Shown here in pieces: positions 48,189 to 58,516 of a stretch of 64,000 nucleotides of DNA. Below the pieces are notes generated by a model that ran no database searches, was not told where the DNA came from, and saw only the letters and a list, made by a program, of their open reading frames with translations. Position 1 is the first letter of the stretch; each line of letters starts with the position of its first letter. This DNA comes from Streptomyces sp. Mut1 (lineage in GTDB: Bacteria > Actinomycetota > Actinomycetes > Streptomycetales > Streptomycetaceae), in NCBI RefSeq assembly GCF_030719295.1, contig NZ_CP120997.1, positions 5,591,501-5,655,500 on the forward strand, read 5' to 3'. The translations under genes were made by a program, and so were the position numbers.

Positions 48189-48485
48189 ATGCCTGGCATC
48201 ACGCGCGAGGAGGTCGCCCACCTCGCCCGGCTGGCGCGTCTGGAGCTGAAGGGCGAAGAGCTCGATCACTTCGCCGGTCAGCTCGACGACATCATCGGCG
48301 CGGTCGCCCGCGTCTCCGAGGTCGCCGACCAAGACGTACCGCCGACCTCCCACCCGCTGCCGCTGACGAACGTCATGCGGGCGGACGTGGTCCGCCCGTC
48401 TCTCACCCCCGAGCAGGCGCTCTCCGGGGCCCCGGCCCAGGAGCAGCAGCGTTTCAAGGTGCCGCAGATCCTGGGGGAGGACTGA
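48189..48485 (+). CDS. gatC: Asp-tRNA(Asn)/Glu-tRNA(Gln) amidotransferase subunit C
   Basis: 98 residues, the usual GatC length. [33 protein letters not shown] and the [17 protein letters not shown] belt that wraps GatA and GatB. ATG 48189 has TGAGGA upstream; TAGGAT near 48145 may be the -10. First of gatC-gatA-small gene-gatB. Confidence 0.96.
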   Translation: MPGITREEVAHLARLARLELKGEELDHFAGQLDDIIGAVARVSEVADQDVPPTSHPLPLTNVMRADVVRPSLTPEQALSGAPAQEQQRFKVPQILGED

Positions 48486-48490
48486 CAGCC

Positions 48491-49993
48491 ATGACGGACA
48501 TCAGCAGCATCATCAAGCTCACCGCGGCCGAGATCGCCGCGAAGATCGCCTCCGGCGAGCTCACCGCCGTCGAGGTCACCGAGGCCCACCTGGCCCGGAT
48601 CGAGGCCGTGGACGAGAAGGTCCACGCCTTCCTGCACGTCGACCGCGAGGGCGCGCTCGCGCAGGCCCGCGCGGTGGACGCCAAGAAGGCGGCCGGCGAG
48701 AAGCTCGGCCCGCTGGCCGGCGTCCCGCTCGCGCTGAAGGACATCTTCACCACGAAGGACATGCCGACCACCGTCGGCTCGAAGATCCTCGAAGGCTGGG
48801 TCCCGCCGTACGACGCGACCCTCACCCAGCGGCTGAAGGCCGCCGACGTCGTCATCCTCGGCAAGACCAACATGGACGAGTTCGCCATGGGGTCCTCCAC
48901 CGAGAACAGCGCCTACGGCCCCACCGGCAACCCCTGGGACCTCACCCGCATCCCGGGCGGCTCCGGCGGCGGCTCGTCGGCCGCCCTCGCCTCCTTCGAG
49001 GCCCCCCTCGCCATCGGCACGGACACCGGCGGCTCCATCCGCCAGCCCGCCGCCGTCACCGGCACGGTCGGCGTCAAGCCCACCTACGGCGGGGTCTCCC
49101 GCTACGGCATGGTCGCCTTCTCCTCCTCCCTCGACCAGGGCGGCCCCTGCGCCCGCACGGTCCTGGACGCGGCCCTGCTGCACGAGGCCATCGCCGGGCA
49201 CGACCCGATGGACTCCACGTCGATCGACGCGCCGGTCCCGCCGGTGGTCGAGGCCGCGCGGAGCGGCTCCGTACAGGGCATGCGCGTCGGTGTCGTCAAG
49301 CAGTTCTCCGGCAAGGGCTACCAGGCCGGTGTCGTCCAGCGCTTCGAGGAATCGGTCGAGCTGCTGAAGTCGCTCGGCGCCACGGTGGTCGAGCTGGACT
49401 GCCCGACGTTCGACCTCGCCCTTTCGGCGTACTACCTCATCGCTCCGTCCGAGTGCTCCTCGAACCTCGCCCGGTTCGACGCCATGCGCTACGGCCTGCG
49501 GGTCGGCGACGACGGCACCAAGTCCGCCGAGGACGTCACCGCGCTCACCCGCGAGGCCGGCTTCGGCGACGAGGTCAAGCGCCGCGTCATCCTCGGCACG
49601 TACGCGCTCAGCTCCGGCTACTACGACGCGTACTACGGCTCGGCGCAGAAGGTCCGCACCCTGATCACGCGGGAGTTCGAGCAGGCCTTCGAGCAGGTCG
49701 ACGTGATCGTCTCCCCGACGACGCCCACCACCGCCTTCCCGATCGGCGAGCGCGCCGACGACCCGATGGCGATGTACCTGGCCGACCTCTGCACCATTCC
49801 GACCAACCTGGCGGGCAACGCCGCCATGTCGCTGCCCTGCGGCCTGGCGCCCGAGGACGGCCTGCCGGTCGGACTGCAGATCATCGCCCCCGCCATGAAG
49901 GACGACCGGCTGTACAAGGTCGGAGCCGCCGTCGAGGCCGCATTCGTGGAAAAGTGGGGGCACCCACTGCTTGAGGAGGCTCCGTCGCTGTGA
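48491..49993 (+). CDS. gatA: Asp-tRNA(Asn)/Glu-tRNA(Gln) amidotransferase subunit A
   Basis: 500 residues. Amidase-signature catalytic core: ALKDIF (Lys), GGSSGGSSAA and [12 protein letters not shown] (Ser-cisSer). It releases ammonia from glutamine for GatB. Starts 5 nt after the gatC stop, so they are co-translated. The stop overlaps the next GTG. Confidence 0.97.
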   Translation: MTDISSIIKLTAAEIAAKIASGELTAVEVTEAHLARIEAVDEKVHAFLHVDREGALAQARAVDAKKAAGEKLGPLAGVPLALKDIFTTKDMPTTVGSKILEGWVPPYDATLTQRLKAADVVILGKTNMDEFAMGSSTENSAYGPTGNPWDLTRIPGGSGGGSSAALASFEAPLAIGTDTGGSIRQPAAVTGTVGVKPTYGGVSRYGMVAFSSSLDQGGPCARTVLDAALLHEAIAGHDPMDSTSIDAPVPPVVEAARSGSVQGMRVGVVKQFSGKGYQAGVVQRFEESVELLKSLGATVVELDCPTFDLALSAYYLIAPSECSSNLARFDAMRYGLRVGDDGTKSAEDVTALTREAGFGDEVKRRVILGTYALSSGYYDAYYGSAQKVRTLITREFEQAFEQVDVIVSPTTPTTAFPIGERADDPMAMYLADLCTIPTNLAGNAAMSLPCGLAPEDGLPVGLQIIAPAMKDDRLYKVGAAVEAAFVEKWGHPLLEEAPSL

Positions 49994-50232
49994 CTGCCAT
50001 GGCAAAGCAGGCCAAGAACTTCAAGAAGTCGAAGACCGGGCTGTACATCTCGCTCGGATCGACCGCGTTCGGCGCGATCAGCGTCGCCAAGCAGGCGAAG
50101 CTCGCGCGCAACGACAACGACATGCTGCGGCTCGTCGACGCCGCGGTGTCCGCCGCCGCCATCGTCACGGGCCTCGCGATCCTCTATCGCGAACTGAAGC
50201 GTCTCGGCGACGACGACGTTCTGCTGGGCTGA
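49990..50232 (+). CDS. Small protein between gatA and gatB
   Basis: 80 residues from GTG 49990 (overlap GTGA with gatA) or 77 from ATG 49999. Basic N-terminus ([15 protein letters not shown]), then hydrophobic segments ([36 protein letters not shown]), so probably a small membrane-associated protein. I do not recognise a domain. Its conserved-looking place inside the amidotransferase operon, and the 17-nt gap to gatB, suggest co-expression. Confidence 0.75.
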   Translation: MTAMAKQAKNFKKSKTGLYISLGSTAFGAISVAKQAKLARNDNDMLRLVDAAVSAAAIVTGLAILYRELKRLGDDDVLLG

Positions 50233-50249
50233 GAGGGAAAGTTTTCACC

Positions 50250-51758
50250 GTGACTGTCATCGACCTGGAGTCGTACGAGGACGCCCTCGCGACGTACGAC
50301 CCCGTCATGGGCCTTGAGGTCCATGTGGAGCTCGGCACCAAGACGAAGATGTTCTGCGGCTGCTCCACCGAGCTGAAGCAGGACGCCAACTCGCAGACCT
50401 GCCCGGTCTGCCTCGGGCTGCCCGGCGCGCTGCCGGTCGTCAACGAGATCGGCGTCGAGTCCGCCATCAAGATCGGCCTCGCGCTGAACTGCGAGATCGC
50501 CGAGTGGTGCCGCTTCGCCCGGAAGAACTACTTCTATCCGGACATGCCGAAGAACTTCCAGACCTCCCAGTACGACGAGCCGATCGCCTTCGACGGCTAT
50601 CTGGACGTCCAGCTGGAGGACGGCGAGATCTTCCGGGTGCAGATCGAGCGCGCCCACATGGAGGAGGACACCGGCAAGTCGACGCACGTCGGCGGCGCCA
50701 CCGGCCGTATCCACGGCGCGTCCCACTCCCTGCTCGACTACAACCGCGCGGGCATCCCGCTCATCGAGATCGTCACCAAGCCGATCGAGGGAGCGGGCGC
50801 ACGCGCCCCCGAGGTCGCCAAGGCGTACGTCGCCGAGCTGCGCGAGCTGATCAAGGCGCTCGGCGTCTCCGAGGCCCGCATGGAGATGGGCCAGATGCGC
50901 TGCGACGTCAACCTGTCGCTGCGCCCGAACGGCACCGAGAAGTTCGGTACGCGCTCCGAGACGAAGAACGTGAACTCGCTGCGTTCCGTCGAGCGGGCCG
51001 CCCGCTTCGAGATCCAGCGCCACGCCGCGGTGCTGAACTCCGGCGGCACGATCGTGCAGGAGACCCGGCACTTCCACGAGGAGGACGGCTCCACCACGGC
51101 CGGCCGCATCAAGGACAACGCCGAGGACTACCGCTACTTCCCCGAGCCCGACCTCGTGCCGGTCGCCCCGGCCCGCGAGTGGGTCGAGGAACTGCGCAAG
51201 GGGCTCCCCGAGCTGCCGCGGCTGCGCCGCGCCCGGCTCAAGGAGGAGTGGGGCGTCTCCGAGCACGACATGCAGTCCATCCTCAACGCGGGCGCGGTCG
51301 AGCTGATCGTCGCCACGATCGAGGCGGGCGCCCCGTCGGACCAGGCCCGCAAGTGGTGGATGGGCGAGCTGGCCCGTAATGCCAACGAGACCGGCCGCGG
51401 TCTGGACGAGCTGCCCGTCACCCCGGCGCAGGTCGCCCGGGTGGCCGAGCTCGTCGCCTCGGGCGACCTCAACGACAAGCTGGCCCGCCAGGTCCTGGAG
51501 GGTGTCCTCGCGGGCGAGGGCGACCCGGACACCGTCGTCGAGAAGCGCGGCCTGAAGGTCGTCTCCGACGAGGGCGCCCTGTCCACGGCCGTGGACGAGG
51601 CCATCGCGGGCAACGCCGCCATCGCGGACAAGATCCGCGGCGGCAAGGTCGCGGCGGCCGGTGCGCTGGTCGGCGCGGTCATGAAGGCGACCCGTGGCCA
51701 GGCGGACGCGGCCCGGGTGCGCGAGCTGATCCTGGAGAAGCTCGGCGTCGAGGGCTGA
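50250..51758 (+). CDS. gatB: Asp-tRNA(Asn)/Glu-tRNA(Gln) amidotransferase subunit B
   Basis: 502 residues. [50 protein letters not shown] and the YqeY-like C-terminal tail domain. It activates the misacylated tRNA and accepts ammonia from GatA, giving Gln-tRNA(Gln) and/or Asn-tRNA(Asn). GTG 50250 with GAGAGGGAAAG upstream. Confidence 0.97.
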   Translation: MTVIDLESYEDALATYDPVMGLEVHVELGTKTKMFCGCSTELKQDANSQTCPVCLGLPGALPVVNEIGVESAIKIGLALNCEIAEWCRFARKNYFYPDMPKNFQTSQYDEPIAFDGYLDVQLEDGEIFRVQIERAHMEEDTGKSTHVGGATGRIHGASHSLLDYNRAGIPLIEIVTKPIEGAGARAPEVAKAYVAELRELIKALGVSEARMEMGQMRCDVNLSLRPNGTEKFGTRSETKNVNSLRSVERAARFEIQRHAAVLNSGGTIVQETRHFHEEDGSTTAGRIKDNAEDYRYFPEPDLVPVAPAREWVEELRKGLPELPRLRRARLKEEWGVSEHDMQSILNAGAVELIVATIEAGAPSDQARKWWMGELARNANETGRGLDELPVTPAQVARVAELVASGDLNDKLARQVLEGVLAGEGDPDTVVEKRGLKVVSDEGALSTAVDEAIAGNAAIADKIRGGKVAAAGALVGAVMKATRGQADAARVRELILEKLGVEG

Positions 51759-51774
51759 GCCCTTCCCAGGCCCC

Positions 51775-51817
51775 GAGGGGCGGTGCTTCCGGTACGGACC
51801 GGGGGCGCCGCCCCTTC
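51775..51817 (+). terminator. Terminator after gatB
   Basis: GAGGGGCGGTGC pairs with GCGCCGCCCCTTC with small imperfections, starting 17 nt past the stop codon. Confidence 0.65.
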
Positions 51818-52006
51818 GCCGTGCCGGGTCCCTCGTACGGGGGTGCCGATGTCGCCCATAGGGTGATCCGCCCCCTGTGACCCTCCCCACGAAACGGGCA
51901 AATGATCACAGATGGCTGCGAGAGTGGCCGTTCTCAGGTCATGCGTTTTCCTGCGGTCGGCTCGTCGGGCCCCCGGGGAGGCACGAACCCGCAGGGAGTA
52001 CGTCCC

Positions 52007-54220
52007 TTGGCTGCCATCGCCCGCTGGTGCGTCACGCACCGCCTCCTCGCCGTCCTCATCTGGCTGTTCGCCCTCGGGGGCACGGCCGCAGCCGCGGGGT
52101 TCGCGGGGTCGGCCTACTCCAACGACTACGAGGCGCCCGGCACCGAGTCCGGCCGGGCCACCGAACTGCTGAAGAGCGGCTTCACCGATCTCGGCGGCGA
52201 CACCGACACCATCGTCTGGCACACCGACGACTCCACCGTGCGCGCCGACGACGTCGAGCAGAAGATGACCCGGACCCTGCACACCGTCGAGCGGCTGCCG
52301 GGCGTCGGCGCGGTCGACGGACCGTACACTGAGACCGGCGCCGCGCAGATCAGCGCGGACGAGCGCACCGCCTACGCCACCGTCACCTTCCACCAGCGCG
52401 CCGACGACGTCCCCGTGGGGCAGGCCCAGGCGGTCGTGGACACCGCGAAGGCCGCCGAGAGCCCGCACCTGCGCGTCGAACTGGGCGGCTCGGCCGTCGC
52501 CCTCACCGAGGCACCGGCCGTGCACCTCAGCGAGGCCATCGGGGTCGCCGTCGCGGCCGTCGTCCTCTTCCTCGCCTTCGGCTCGCTCGCCGCGAGCATG
52601 CTGCCCATCGCCACCGCGCTCGTCTCCGTCGGCACCGCCTACGCGGGCATCGTGCTGCTCGGCCACGTCATGACCGTCGCCGACTTCGCGCCGATGCTCG
52701 GCATGCTGATAGGGCTCGGCGTCGGCATCGACTACGCGCTGTTCATCGTCACCCGGCACCGCAGAGGGCTGCGGCGCGGGCTGACCGTGCCCGAGGCCGC
52801 GCAGCACGCGGTCGCGACGACCGGGCGGGCCGTCGTCTTCGCCGGAGCCACCGTCTGCATCGCGCTGCTCGGCATGCTGATCCTGCGGCTGAGCTTCCTC
52901 AACGGCGTCGCCATCGCCGCGTCCGTCACCGTCGTCCTGACCGTCGCCGCCTCGGTGACCCTGCTGCCGGCCCTGCTGTCGCTCATCGGGCTGCGGGCGC
53001 TGAGCCGACGCGAACGCGCCCGGCTGGCCGCCCACGGGCCGCAGCCCGAATCGCCCACCGGCCTCGCCGCCCGCTGGTCCGCCTTCGTGGAACGGCACCC
53101 CAAACTGCTGGGCTCCCTCGCCGTCGTCGTGATGCTGGTCCTCGCCCTGCCCACCTTCTCGCTCCACCTCGGCAGCTCCGACCAGGGCAACAACGCCCGG
53201 TCCTCCACCACCCGGCAGGCGTACGACCTGCTCGCCGACGGCTTCGGCCCCGGTGTCAACGGACCGCTGACCATCGCCGCGCACCTGGACGGCGCCGACG
53301 ACCGGCTCGCGATGGACGCCCTGCCCGCCACCCTGCGGGCCGTCGACGGGGTGGCCCGGGTCCACCCGGTCACGTACAACGCGGGCGGCGACACCGCGTT
53401 CGTCACCGTCGTCCCCGACTCCTCGCCGCAGTCCCGCGAGACCAGCGTCCTGGTCGAGCGGCTGCGCACGGACGTGCTCCCGAAGGCGGCGGACAACACC
53501 TCGCTGGAGACCCATGTGGGCGGGGTGACGGCCAGCTACGACGACTTCGCGCAGGTCATCATCGGCAAACTGCCGCTGTTCATCGGCGTCGTCATAGGGC
53601 TCGGCTGCCTGCTCCTGCTGATGGCCTTCCGCTCCATCGGCATCCCGCTCAAGGCGGCCGCGATGAACGTCGCGGCGGTCGCCTCGTCGTTCGGTGTCGT
53701 CGTCGCGATCTTCCAGTGGGGCTGGGGCAGCGAACTGCTGGGCCTCGGCAGCGCGGGCCCCATCGAGCCCTTCCTCCCGGTCATCATGGTCTCGGTCCTC
53801 TTCGGCCTCTCCATGGACTACCAGGTCTTCCTGGTCGGCCGGATGTACGAGGAGTGGCTGGAGACCGGCGACAACCGGCGCGCGGTCCGGGTGGGCCTCG
53901 CCGAGACCGGGCGGGTGATCAACTCGGCCGCGGTGATCATGATCTCGGTGTTCCTCGCCTTCGTCCTGAGCGGCGACCGGGTCATCGCGATGTTCGGCAT
54001 CGCCCTGGCGGCGGCCGTGGCCCTGGACGCCTTCGTCCTGCGCACCCTGCTCGTCCCGGCGCTGATGCACCTGCTGGGCGGGGCGAACTGGTGGCTGCCC
54101 GGCTGGCTGGAGCGGCGGCTGCCCCGCCTGAGCATCGAACCGCCCGACCGCGCCGTGCCGCGCGTCCCGGCCCCGGGGGCGCCGGCCCGCGAGGAGGCCA
54201 TCGCCGAGCGCGTCCACTGA
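52007..54220 (+). CDS. MMPL/RND-family transporter
   Basis: 737 residues. Two MMPL halves, each with a large extracellular loop and a cluster of TM helices; GLGVGIDYALFIVTRHR and LFGLSMDYQVFLVGRMYEEW are the signature segments with the proton-relay Asp-Tyr pairs. These act as proton-driven exporters of lipids or small molecules. TTG 52007 (AAIARWCVTHRLLAVL) with GGGAG upstream fits the usual N-terminus; the frame extends to 51902 without homology. Substrate unknown; no biosynthetic genes nearby. Confidence 0.9.
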   Translation: MAAIARWCVTHRLLAVLIWLFALGGTAAAAGFAGSAYSNDYEAPGTESGRATELLKSGFTDLGGDTDTIVWHTDDSTVRADDVEQKMTRTLHTVERLPGVGAVDGPYTETGAAQISADERTAYATVTFHQRADDVPVGQAQAVVDTAKAAESPHLRVELGGSAVALTEAPAVHLSEAIGVAVAAVVLFLAFGSLAASMLPIATALVSVGTAYAGIVLLGHVMTVADFAPMLGMLIGLGVGIDYALFIVTRHRRGLRRGLTVPEAAQHAVATTGRAVVFAGATVCIALLGMLILRLSFLNGVAIAASVTVVLTVAASVTLLPALLSLIGLRALSRRERARLAAHGPQPESPTGLAARWSAFVERHPKLLGSLAVVVMLVLALPTFSLHLGSSDQGNNARSSTTRQAYDLLADGFGPGVNGPLTIAAHLDGADDRLAMDALPATLRAVDGVARVHPVTYNAGGDTAFVTVVPDSSPQSRETSVLVERLRTDVLPKAADNTSLETHVGGVTASYDDFAQVIIGKLPLFIGVVIGLGCLLLLMAFRSIGIPLKAAAMNVAAVASSFGVVVAIFQWGWGSELLGLGSAGPIEPFLPVIMVSVLFGLSMDYQVFLVGRMYEEWLETGDNRRAVRVGLAETGRVINSAAVIMISVFLAFVLSGDRVIAMFGIALAAAVALDAFVLRTLLVPALMHLLGGANWWLPGWLERRLPRLSIEPPDRAVPRVPAPGAPAREEAIAERVH

Positions 54221-54272
54221 CCGCGCGCGCGGGGCGCCGCCGGCCGTTAAGCGGCCTCTCATCTGCGCCACC

Positions 54273-54278
54273 TAGCGT
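54273..54278 (+). promoter_or_regulatory. -10 element TAGCGT of a leaderless promoter
   Basis: Ends 7 nt before ATG 54286; no ribosome site. Confidence 0.55.
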
Positions 54279-54285
54279 GCGTCCC

Positions 54286-54870
54286 ATGAACCCCACGACT
54301 CCCACCACTCCCAAAGCCCCCGTCGCCGAGGGCGACGGCGAGAAGACGACCGAGAACGTCACCGACACCGCGGCGAAGGACGCGGACCAGCAGGACACCG
54401 ACGAGGCGGGCCGGGGGGCCGAGGCGGACGCGGAACTCGAAGCCGACGAGCACGACACCGACGACGAGGAGTCCTCCGGGCTCGTCGCCGCCGCGGCGGC
54501 CGTGGTCTCCGCGGGACTCGGCGTCGTCTCGCTCACGGGCGGCTGGACCAGCCGGGTCGCCGCCGAGCGCGAGACCCTGATCGGCCAGATCAAGACATCG
54601 TCCGGCGGCTCCGCCGCCCAGCAGATCTCCGAGATATACGGCGACGCCTGGCACGCCACCGCCCTGGTCAACGGCCTGTTCGGCCTGCTCGCCCTGCTGG
54701 TCGGCTGCTACGTCCTGGTCCGGCCCGCGTTCGGCGCCCCGACCACGCACCCGCAGGCCGGCTGGGTCCGCTCGGTGGCCAAGGGCGGCATCGCGCTCGG
54801 CACCCTCGGCGTGCTGATCTCCGTGGCGATGTACTTCGACCTCATCGTGGCTCTTCCCACGGCGGGATAG
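54286..54870 (+). CDS. Acidic-tailed membrane protein of unknown function
   Basis: 194 residues. The first 65 are hydrophilic and strongly acidic (TDEAGRGAEADAELEADEHDTDDEES). Three or four TM helices follow (LVAAAAAVVSAGLGVVSLTGGW, ALVNGLFGLLALLVGCYVLV, KGGIALGTLGVLISVAMYFDLIVAL). I do not recognise the family. Predicted leaderless. The stop codon lies within a duplicated 18-mer (see repeat). Confidence 0.75.
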   Translation: MNPTTPTTPKAPVAEGDGEKTTENVTDTAAKDADQQDTDEAGRGAEADAELEADEHDTDDEESSGLVAAAAAVVSAGLGVVSLTGGWTSRVAAERETLIGQIKTSSGGSAAQQISEIYGDAWHATALVNGLFGLLALLVGCYVLVRPAFGAPTTHPQAGWVRSVAKGGIALGTLGVLISVAMYFDLIVALPTAG

Positions 54871-54896
54871 CGGACGCCCTTCCCACGGCGGGATAG
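54853..54896 (+). repeat. Direct repeat of 18 bp, period 26, at the 3' end of the membrane gene
   Basis: CTTCCCACGGCGGGATAG occurs at 54853-54870, where its TAG is the stop codon, and again at 54879-54896. Looks like a local tandem duplication. Confidence 0.85.
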
Positions 54897-55102
54897 GGGA
54901 CCCCGGTCACGGCCCTAAGGCATGGCCGGGCGGATCGGCCGGGCCTCTGCGGTGGTACGGACCCGCGCCTAAGGCCCCCGCACCCCACAGATGCGGAACT
55001 CGCCCGATGTGGCGCACCCCCCTGGGGGACGAGAGTGGTGGCACGGCAGATGAACTGCCGCCGCCGAGGCCCGGACGGGCCCGTCAACCAGGGGGACATC
55101 CC

Positions 55103-55282
55103 ATGTACGAGCTCGAACTCCACAAGATCATGCAGGCCGAACTGGTCCGCCGCGCCGACCACCAGCGGCTCGTCAGGGAGGCCCGGGGCGCCCGCCGGTC
55201 CGCCCGCGGTTCCGCACACCAGGACGGCGAGAGGCCGGTGAGTACGGCCGGCGCCTGGGAACGGTTCACCCACGCCGCGTAG
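55103..55282 (+). CDS. 59-residue basic protein of unknown function
   Basis: MYELELHKIMQAELVRRADHQRLVREARGARR, a charged helix, then a Gly/Ala/Ser tail. GGGGGA precedes ATG 55103. I recall similar MYEL... small proteins in other Streptomyces, usually hypothetical. It lies 87 nt before the large LuxR-type regulator and could share its transcript. Confidence 0.65.
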   Translation: MYELELHKIMQAELVRRADHQRLVREARGARRSARGSAHQDGERPVSTAGAWERFTHAA

Positions 55283-55369
55283 GGCGGGCCCGATGGACCG
55301 GGACCGCACGGCATGAGCGCCCGGGAAATTCCGGCCGCGTTGTCGGACCCGTGTGCGATGCTCGGCCAC

Positions 55370-58300
55370 GTGGAGACCAGGTCAGTCAGCCCCGTGTTCG
55401 TCGGCCGCACCGGCGAACTCACCTCGCTCACCGGCGCGCTCACCCGCGCCACCGCCGAACCCTCCGGCGCCGTCGGGGGGTTCGGCGGCGAACCGCAGGC
55501 CCTGCTCATCGGCGGCGAGGCGGGGGTCGGCAAGACCCGCCTGGTCGAGGAGTTCCTCGCCGTGGCCGTCCGCCGCGAGGCCGTCGTCGCCGTCGGCGGC
55601 TGCGTCGAGATCGGCGCCGACGGCCTGCCGTACGCCCCCTTCTCCACCGCCCTGCGCGCCCTGCTGCGCGCGCTGCCCGAGGAGATGGCCGCCGCCTGCG
55701 CCGGCCAGGAGGGCGAGCTGGCCCGGCTCCTGCCCGAGCTGGGCGAGACGGGCCGGGACGGCTTCGACGAGCTCGGCACCGCCCGCCTCTTCGAACTCAC
55801 CGTCCGGCTGCTGGAGCGCATCTCCGCCGACCGGGCCGTCGTCCTCGTCCTGGAGGACCTGCACTGGGCGGACTCCTCCACCCGCCACCTCCTCGCCTAC
55901 CTCTTCCGCACCCTGAGCAGCGGCCGCCTCGTCGTCGTCGGCACCTACCGCGCCGACGACATCCACCGCCGCCACCCGCTGCGCCCCCTCCTCGCCGAAC
56001 TGGACCGGCTGCGCACCGTCCGCCGCATCGAACTCGCCCGGTTCACCCGGTCCGAGGTCCGCCGCCAGCTCGCCGGCATCCTCGCCGACACCCCCGAACC
56101 GGCCCTCGTGGACGAGATTTTCGAGCGCTCCGACGGCAACGCCTTCTTCGTCGAGGAGCTGGCCTGCACCCTGGAGTGCGGGGACGGGGCCGGCCTGCCC
56201 GACTCGCTGCGCGACCTCCTCCTCGTCCGCGTCGAAGCGCTCTCCGACGACGCCCAGAAGATCGCCAGGATCGTCGCCGAGGGCGGCTCCGCCGTCGAGT
56301 ACGAGCTGCTCGCCGCCGTCGCGGGGCTCGCCGAGGACGACCTCATCGAGGCCCTGCGCACCGCCGTCGGCGCCAACCTGCTGCTCACGACCCCGGAGGG
56401 CAACGGCTACCGCTTCCGCCACTCCCTGGTCCGCGAGGCCGTCAGCGACGACCTGCTCCCCGGCGAACGCTCACGGCTCAACCGCCGCTACGCCGAGGCC
56501 CTGGAGGCCGACCCCGGCCTGGTGGCGGGCGGCGAGCGCGCCACCCGCCTGGCCAGCTACTGGTACGGGGCGCACGACCCGGCCAAGGCGCTGCCCGCCG
56601 TCCTGAAGGCCTCCGTCGAAGCCCGCCACCGCAACGCCTACGCCGAACAACTGCGGCTGCTGGAAAGGGCGCTGGAGCTGTGGGACGACGCCCCCGAGGC
56701 GGTACGCGCGACCCTGCGCCCCATCGACTACGCCGAGGTCTACCCCGCCTGCGGGCGGGACGGCGGCACCCCGCTGCGCTATCTCGACCTGATGGCCGAG
56801 GCCACCGTCGCCGCCCGCCTCGGCGGAGAGCGCGAACGGGCCTTCGCCATCTGCAAGAAGGCGCTGCGCATCCTGGAGAGCGAGGACGACGCCCTGCGCG
56901 CCGCCTGGTTCTGGGTGCAGCGCTCCCGCCTGGTCCAGGACCTCACCCGCGGCGACGGCTGGGAGGAGCTGGCCACGGCCGAACGGCTGGTGCGGGGCCT
57001 GCCGCCGTCGGCGGTGCACGCGGACGTCCTGATGATGGTGGCCGGCTGGGGCGCCCTGCACCTCCCCGGCGCCGACACCCTGGCCGCCGCCGACCGGGCC
57101 GTGGAGTACGCGCAACTGGTCGGCGACGAGTACATCGAGCTGCACGCCCGGCTCACCCGCGGCTGGCTCAACGCGGACGCCGGGGCCGTCGACGAGGGCA
57201 TCGCCGAGATGTACGCCGTCCGCGACCGGGCCGACGAGCTGGGCCTCATCGACATCATGGGCCGCGCCAGCATCAACCTCCCCTCCACCCTGGAGGCCAT
57301 GGGCCGCTCCCTGGAAGCGGTGACCGCCGCCGACCACGGCATCGGGATCTGCCACGAGCACGGCGTCGCGGACATGGAGGCCTGGGTCCGCACCAACCAG
57401 GCGATGTCCCTGTTCGCGCTGGGGCGCTGGGACGAGGCGGTGGCCACCACCGACGCGGCCGCCCGCAAGTCGCTGTCCCGCAAGTCGCAGGGGCTCGTCG
57501 CCGCCCGCCGCACCGAAGTGGCCGTCGCGCGCGGCGACCTCGTCGAGGCCGAGCGCCAACTCGCGCTGACCCGCAGGTGTTTCGGCTCCAGCGACCCACA
57601 GCCGCAGCACTTCATCAACCCCGTACGGCACGCCATCCAGCTCGCCGTGCAGCAGGGCCGGCTGCCCGAGGCCCGCGCCGCCTTCCGGGCCCAGGCCGCC
57701 GAGGGCTTCCCCACCGGCACCCAGCGGTACGCCTTCCCGATGCTGCACGTCGTCGCCGCCGCGGAGGCCGACGCCCGGGGACTGCCCGCCACCGAGCCCG
57801 ACCGGCCCGCCATCCTCGACCTGGTCCGCACCCACCTCAAGCGGCTGCCGGCCCTCGTCCCGGTGTGGGCCGCCCATGTGCTGCTGATCGACGCGGAGCT
57901 GGCCAGGGCGGAGGGGACCGACACCCCCGACCACTGGGCCGGCGCCGCGCGGGCCTTCGCCCCGCTGCACCGCCCGTACGAACTGGCGCAGATCCGCCAC
58001 CGCTGGGCGGAGGCGCTGCTCGTCGCCTCCGGTGACCGGGCCACCGCCACCGGCCTGCTGCGCGAGGCCCATGACACCGCCGTGGGCCTCCGCGCCCGCC
58101 CGCTCACCGAGACCATCGAGCTGCTGGCCGGCCGCGCCCGCATCACCCTCACCGCCACGGGGGACGCGCCGGCCGAGGAGATACCGGCGGCGGTCGTCGT
58201 CCCGGACGAGACCGGCGCCCCCGGGCCGCCCCCGGTCCGGGACCCCTCCGAGGAGCAGCTGCGGGCCGCGGCCGCCGCCGTGGAGTCCTTCGGCCTGACC

Positions 58301-58498
58301 CCGCGCGAGCAGGACGTGCACCGGCTGGTCGCGGCGGGCCTCACCAACCGCAGGATCGCCGAGGAGCTGTACATCTCGCCCAAGACCGCCAGCGTCCACG
58401 TCTCCAACATCCTCGCCAAGCTGGGCGTGACCGGCCGGGGCGAGGCGGCGGCCCTGGCCCACCGGCTGCGCCTGTACCGCGTGCCGGAGAATCCGTGA
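55370..58498 (+). CDS. Large LuxR-family ATPase transcriptional regulator (LAL type)
   Basis: 1042 residues from GTG 55370. The N-terminal AAA/STAND ATPase has Walker A GGEAGVGKTR and Walker B VVLVLEDLHWAD, the middle is TPR-like helical, and a C-terminal LuxR helix-turn-helix reads LTPREQDVHRLVAAGLTNRRIAEELYISPKTASVHVSNILAKLGV. Such regulators activate transcription after ATP and inducer binding. GTG 55370 is preferred since the conserved VFVGRTGEL follows at once; ATG 55313 and ATG 55358 are alternatives. Target genes are unknown; no biosynthetic cluster is present. Confidence 0.9.
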   Translation: METRSVSPVFVGRTGELTSLTGALTRATAEPSGAVGGFGGEPQALLIGGEAGVGKTRLVEEFLAVAVRREAVVAVGGCVEIGADGLPYAPFSTALRALLRALPEEMAAACAGQEGELARLLPELGETGRDGFDELGTARLFELTVRLLERISADRAVVLVLEDLHWADSSTRHLLAYLFRTLSSGRLVVVGTYRADDIHRRHPLRPLLAELDRLRTVRRIELARFTRSEVRRQLAGILADTPEPALVDEIFERSDGNAFFVEELACTLECGDGAGLPDSLRDLLLVRVEALSDDAQKIARIVAEGGSAVEYELLAAVAGLAEDDLIEALRTAVGANLLLTTPEGNGYRFRHSLVREAVSDDLLPGERSRLNRRYAEALEADPGLVAGGERATRLASYWYGAHDPAKALPAVLKASVEARHRNAYAEQLRLLERALELWDDAPEAVRATLRPIDYAEVYPACGRDGGTPLRYLDLMAEATVAARLGGERERAFAICKKALRILESEDDALRAAWFWVQRSRLVQDLTRGDGWEELATAERLVRGLPPSAVHADVLMMVAGWGALHLPGADTLAAADRAVEYAQLVGDEYIELHARLTRGWLNADAGAVDEGIAEMYAVRDRADELGLIDIMGRASINLPSTLEAMGRSLEAVTAADHGIGICHEHGVADMEAWVRTNQAMSLFALGRWDEAVATTDAAARKSLSRKSQGLVAARRTEVAVARGDLVEAERQLALTRRCFGSSDPQPQHFINPVRHAIQLAVQQGRLPEARAAFRAQAAEGFPTGTQRYAFPMLHVVAAAEADARGLPATEPDRPAILDLVRTHLKRLPALVPVWAAHVLLIDAELARAEGTDTPDHWAGAARAFAPLHRPYELAQIRHRWAEALLVASGDRATATGLLREAHDTAVGLRARPLTETIELLAGRARITLTATGDAPAEEIPAAVVVPDETGAPGPPPVRDPSEEQLRAAAAAVESFGLTPREQDVHRLVAAGLTNRRIAEELYISPKTASVHVSNILAKLGVTGRGEAAALAHRLRLYRVPENP

Positions 58499-58516
58499 GC
58501 CGGCCGCCGCCGGGCC

